Part shown: positions 62,139-64,000 of the stretch, in pieces
Position numbering within the stretch: the stretch's first letter is position 1
How the letters are laid out: every line of letters begins with the position of its first letter
Source: Roseovarius tolerans
Lineage (GTDB): Bacteria; Pseudomonadota; Alphaproteobacteria; Rhodobacterales; Rhodobacteraceae
Reading direction: 5' to 3'
Assembly (NCBI RefSeq): GCF_900109855.1
Contig: NZ_FOBO01000009.1
Span: 1 to 64,000, forward strand
DNA: 64,000 bases
Notes under the pieces: generated by a model
Seen by the model: the letters and a program-made list of their open reading frames with translations, nothing else
Databases searched by the model: none
Told to the model about the DNA's origin: nothing
Translations under genes and position numbers: made by a program

Positions 62139-63584
62139 ATGCGGTTTCTGCGTCAGGGGCTTTTCGGTCTCTTCCTTCTGTCACTGACCCTGGGTCTGCT
62201 GGCCTATGCCGGTCAGATCGTGGTCAGCGCCGTACAGGAGCGCATGGCCCAGGAGCCGCGCGCGCCCGAGCGCCGCGAGCGCGTCTTTGCCGTGCGCACG
62301 GTGACCGCCGAAGAGGCCCGGATCGCCCCCGTCCTCACCGCCTTTGGCCAGATCGAGAGCCGCCGCACGCTGGAAATCCGCGCGCAGGTGACCGGCATCC
62401 TCACCGAGCTTTCGCCGGATTTCGTCGAGGGCGGCACGGTGCAGACCGGGCAGTTCCTGGCTCGGATCGACCCTGCCGATTCCGAGACCGCCGTCAGCCG
62501 CGCGCGCACCGATCTTGACGACGCCCGCGCCGAAGAGCGCGAGGCGGCGCGCGCGCTCGACCTCGCAAAGGACGAGCTGGCCGCGCGACGCGAGCAGGCC
62601 GAAATTCAGGACCGGGCGCTGGCCCGTCAACGCGACCTTGAGGATCGCGGCGTCGGCACCCTGACGGCGGTGGAAACCGCCGAATACAACGTCGTGCAGG
62701 CGCGGCAGGCGGTGCTCGCCAGCCGTCAGGCGCTGGCCCTCGCGGAGGCGCGCGTCGATCAGGCCAAGACCTCCGCCGCCCGCGCCGAACTGACCCTCTC
62801 GGAGGCCGAGCGGCGTCTGGCGGAAACCCGCATCACTGCCGGGTTTTCCGGCACGCTCAGCGATGTGACCGTGATCGAGGGGCGGCTGGTGACGGCCAAT
62901 GAACAGATGGCCACGCTGGTCGATGGCACGGCGCTCGAGGTGGCGTTCCGCGTCTCCACCTCGCAATATGCCCGGCTGTTGGGTCAGGACGGCACGCTTC
63001 TGCCTGCGCCCGTGACCGTGACGCTGGATACCGGCGGGCTCGACCTGACCTCGACCGGCCAGATCACCCGGCAATCCGCGAGCCTCGCCGAGGGCGAAAG
63101 CGGCCGCATGCTCTTTGCCACGCTCAGCGAGGCCCCGGCGATGAAACCCGGTGATTTCGTCGCCGTCACGGTCGAGGAGCCGCCGCTCGACGCAGTGATC
63201 CGCCTGCCCGCCACCGCGCTCGGGCCGGATGGCACGGTGCTGGCGCTTGGGGCAGATGAGCGGCTTGAGAGCCTGCCCGTCACCCTGCTGCGCCGTCAGG
63301 GCAATGATATCCTCGTGCGCGGCGCGGAGCTATCGGGCCGCGAGGTGGTCAGCGAACGCAGCCCGGTCCTTGGCCCCGGCATCAAGGTGCGCCGCCTGAG
63401 CCCCGAGGCGAATGCCGGGGCGACGCTGAGCCTCAGCCCCGACCGCCGCGCACGGCTGCGCGCCTATGTCGAAGGCGACCGTGCCATGCCAGAGCCGATG
63501 CGCGCCCGCCTGCTGGCAGAGCTTGAGCGCCCGGAGGTGCCCGCGCAGACCGTCGAACGGCTCGAACGCCGGATGGGGGGCTGA
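62139..63584 (+). CDS. RND efflux periplasmic adaptor subunit
   Basis: The 481-residue membrane fusion protein has an N-terminal anchor helix, a biotinyl-lipoyl-type domain (LTAFGQIESRRTLEIRAQVTG), a long alpha-helical hairpin (about 115-235) and beta-barrel domains (GFSGTLSDVTVIEGRLV). It bridges the permease that follows and an outer-membrane channel. The C-terminal 60 residues are an extra charged, helical tail not usual in the family. Confidence 0.9.
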   Translation: MRFLRQGLFGLFLLSLTLGLLAYAGQIVVSAVQERMAQEPRAPERRERVFAVRTVTAEEARIAPVLTAFGQIESRRTLEIRAQVTGILTELSPDFVEGGTVQTGQFLARIDPADSETAVSRARTDLDDARAEEREAARALDLAKDELAARREQAEIQDRALARQRDLEDRGVGTLTAVETAEYNVVQARQAVLASRQALALAEARVDQAKTSAARAELTLSEAERRLAETRITAGFSGTLSDVTVIEGRLVTANEQMATLVDGTALEVAFRVSTSQYARLLGQDGTLLPAPVTVTLDTGGLDLTSTGQITRQSASLAEGESGRMLFATLSEAPAMKPGDFVAVTVEEPPLDAVIRLPATALGPDGTVLALGADERLESLPVTLLRRQGNDILVRGAELSGREVVSERSPVLGPGIKVRRLSPEANAGATLSLSPDRRARLRAYVEGDRAMPEPMRARLLAELERPEVPAQTVERLERRMGG

Positions 63585-63589
63585 GGCCG

Positions 63590-64000
63590 ATGCGCGGCGT
63601 CATCTCATGGTTCACCCGGCACCGCACGGCAGCCAACCTGCTATTGGTGCTGCTGATCGCGCTTGGCCTGATGGCAATGCCGCGGATGCGCGCGCAGTTC
63701 TTTCCCGACATCATCATCGACAACGTTTCCGTCTCGGTCACCTGGGACGGGGCCAGCGCCGAGGATGTCGATAACGCCATCGTCCAGATCATCGAACCCG
63801 CCCTGCTGGCGGTCGAAGGCGTCGAAAGCTCGCGCGCATCGAGCCGCGAGAACAGCGCCTCGGTCACGCTGGAGTTCGAGCCCGACTGGGACATGGGCCG
63901 CGCCGCCGACGAGGTGCAGGCCGCACTTGACCAGATCACCACCCTGCCCGACGAGGCCGACGAGCCGGTGGTGCGGCGCGGCGCATGGCGCGACAGCGTC
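63590..64000 (+). CDS. RND efflux permease subunit (5' part, runs off window)
   Basis: The first 137 codons show the start of an RND transporter: ISWFTRHRTAANLLLVLLIA, then FFPDIIIDNVSVSVTWDGAS and VEGVESSRASSRENSASVTL, as in AcrB-type porter domains. Begins 5 bases after the adaptor stop. The rest is outside the window. Confidence 0.92.
   Translation, partial: MRGVISWFTRHRTAANLLLVLLIALGLMAMPRMRAQFFPDIIIDNVSVSVTWDGASAEDVDNAIVQIIEPALLAVEGVESSRASSRENSASVTLEFEPDWDMGRAADEVQAALDQITTLPDEADEPVVRRGAWRDSV

Overview
The window is high-GC DNA from an alphaproteobacterium, most likely a marine Rhodobacteraceae (Roseobacter-group) species. The pointers are a Paracoccus-type sox cluster (soxR-S / V-W-X-Y-Z-A / B-C-D-E-F), a urea ABC transporter followed directly by a complete urease operon, a DUF4212/VC_2705-type symporter pair, a phosphatidylcholine synthase and an iron-storage operon headed by hemP. 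The assignment rests on gene content and order only.

Left edge (1-2.1 kb): the end of a mobile element. A broken IS21-family insertion sequence (istA remnant plus intact istB) sits inside a tyrosine integrase gene, of which only the first 31 codons remain. Beyond the integrase start lies the 5' half of a tRNA-Gly(UCC), apparently the junction between the element and the chromosome.

2.1-12 kb: a minus-strand acetate-use block. Acetyl-CoA synthetase (acs) is followed by a second-site adenylate kinase, the DUF4212 + ActP-like symporter pair and a terminator. Then come a cNMP/CBS/DUF294 regulator, a membrane protein, a single-domain response regulator and a membrane protein joining a PAS domain and a degenerate histidine-kinase-like region to a DnaQ-type exonuclease.

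12-25 kb: mainly housekeeping genes (uvrB, VanZ-like, zinc ribbon, Usp, cytochrome P460, pcs, Nudix, DUF1178, SDR, EEP nuclease, DjlA, GNAT, VOC). An AT-richer DUF2971 gene with a palindromic repeat lies at 14.5-15.6 kb. An iron operon hemP - unknown 156-aa protein - bfd - bfr has a recognisable promoter.

25.8-37.4 kb: urtABCDE and ureDABCEFG with ureJ, all on the plus strand: high-affinity urea import, hydrolysis and nickel-centre assembly. 37.5-39.4 kb: two secreted metallo-beta-lactamase-fold proteins, the second SoxH-like.

39.4-54.7 kb: serS, a fused double lysozyme-inhibitor protein, then the sulfur-oxidation locus flanked by two YeeE/YedE (SoxT-like) transporters. Four similar palindromes (ACATTC-N8-GAATGT type) lie in front of soxX (two), soxB and between soxV and soxS, and a terminator separates soxA from soxB. 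They look like the SoxR regulon.

55-60 kb: a tightly overlapping minus-strand operon pyrB - membrane protein - PH-domain protein - 33-aa membrane microprotein - DUF4268 putative nuclease - PyrC-like protein lacking its catalytic residues - plsY. 60-64 kb: an Fe-S-less family-4-like uracil-DNA glycosylase, a LysE exporter, moaB and the start of an RND efflux pair that runs off the window.

I do not see a complete new system that I can prove. The best leads are the seven-gene pyr operon with its unknown membrane/nuclease module, the pseudo-kinase/exonuclease fusion with its response regulator, and the predicted sox operator set.
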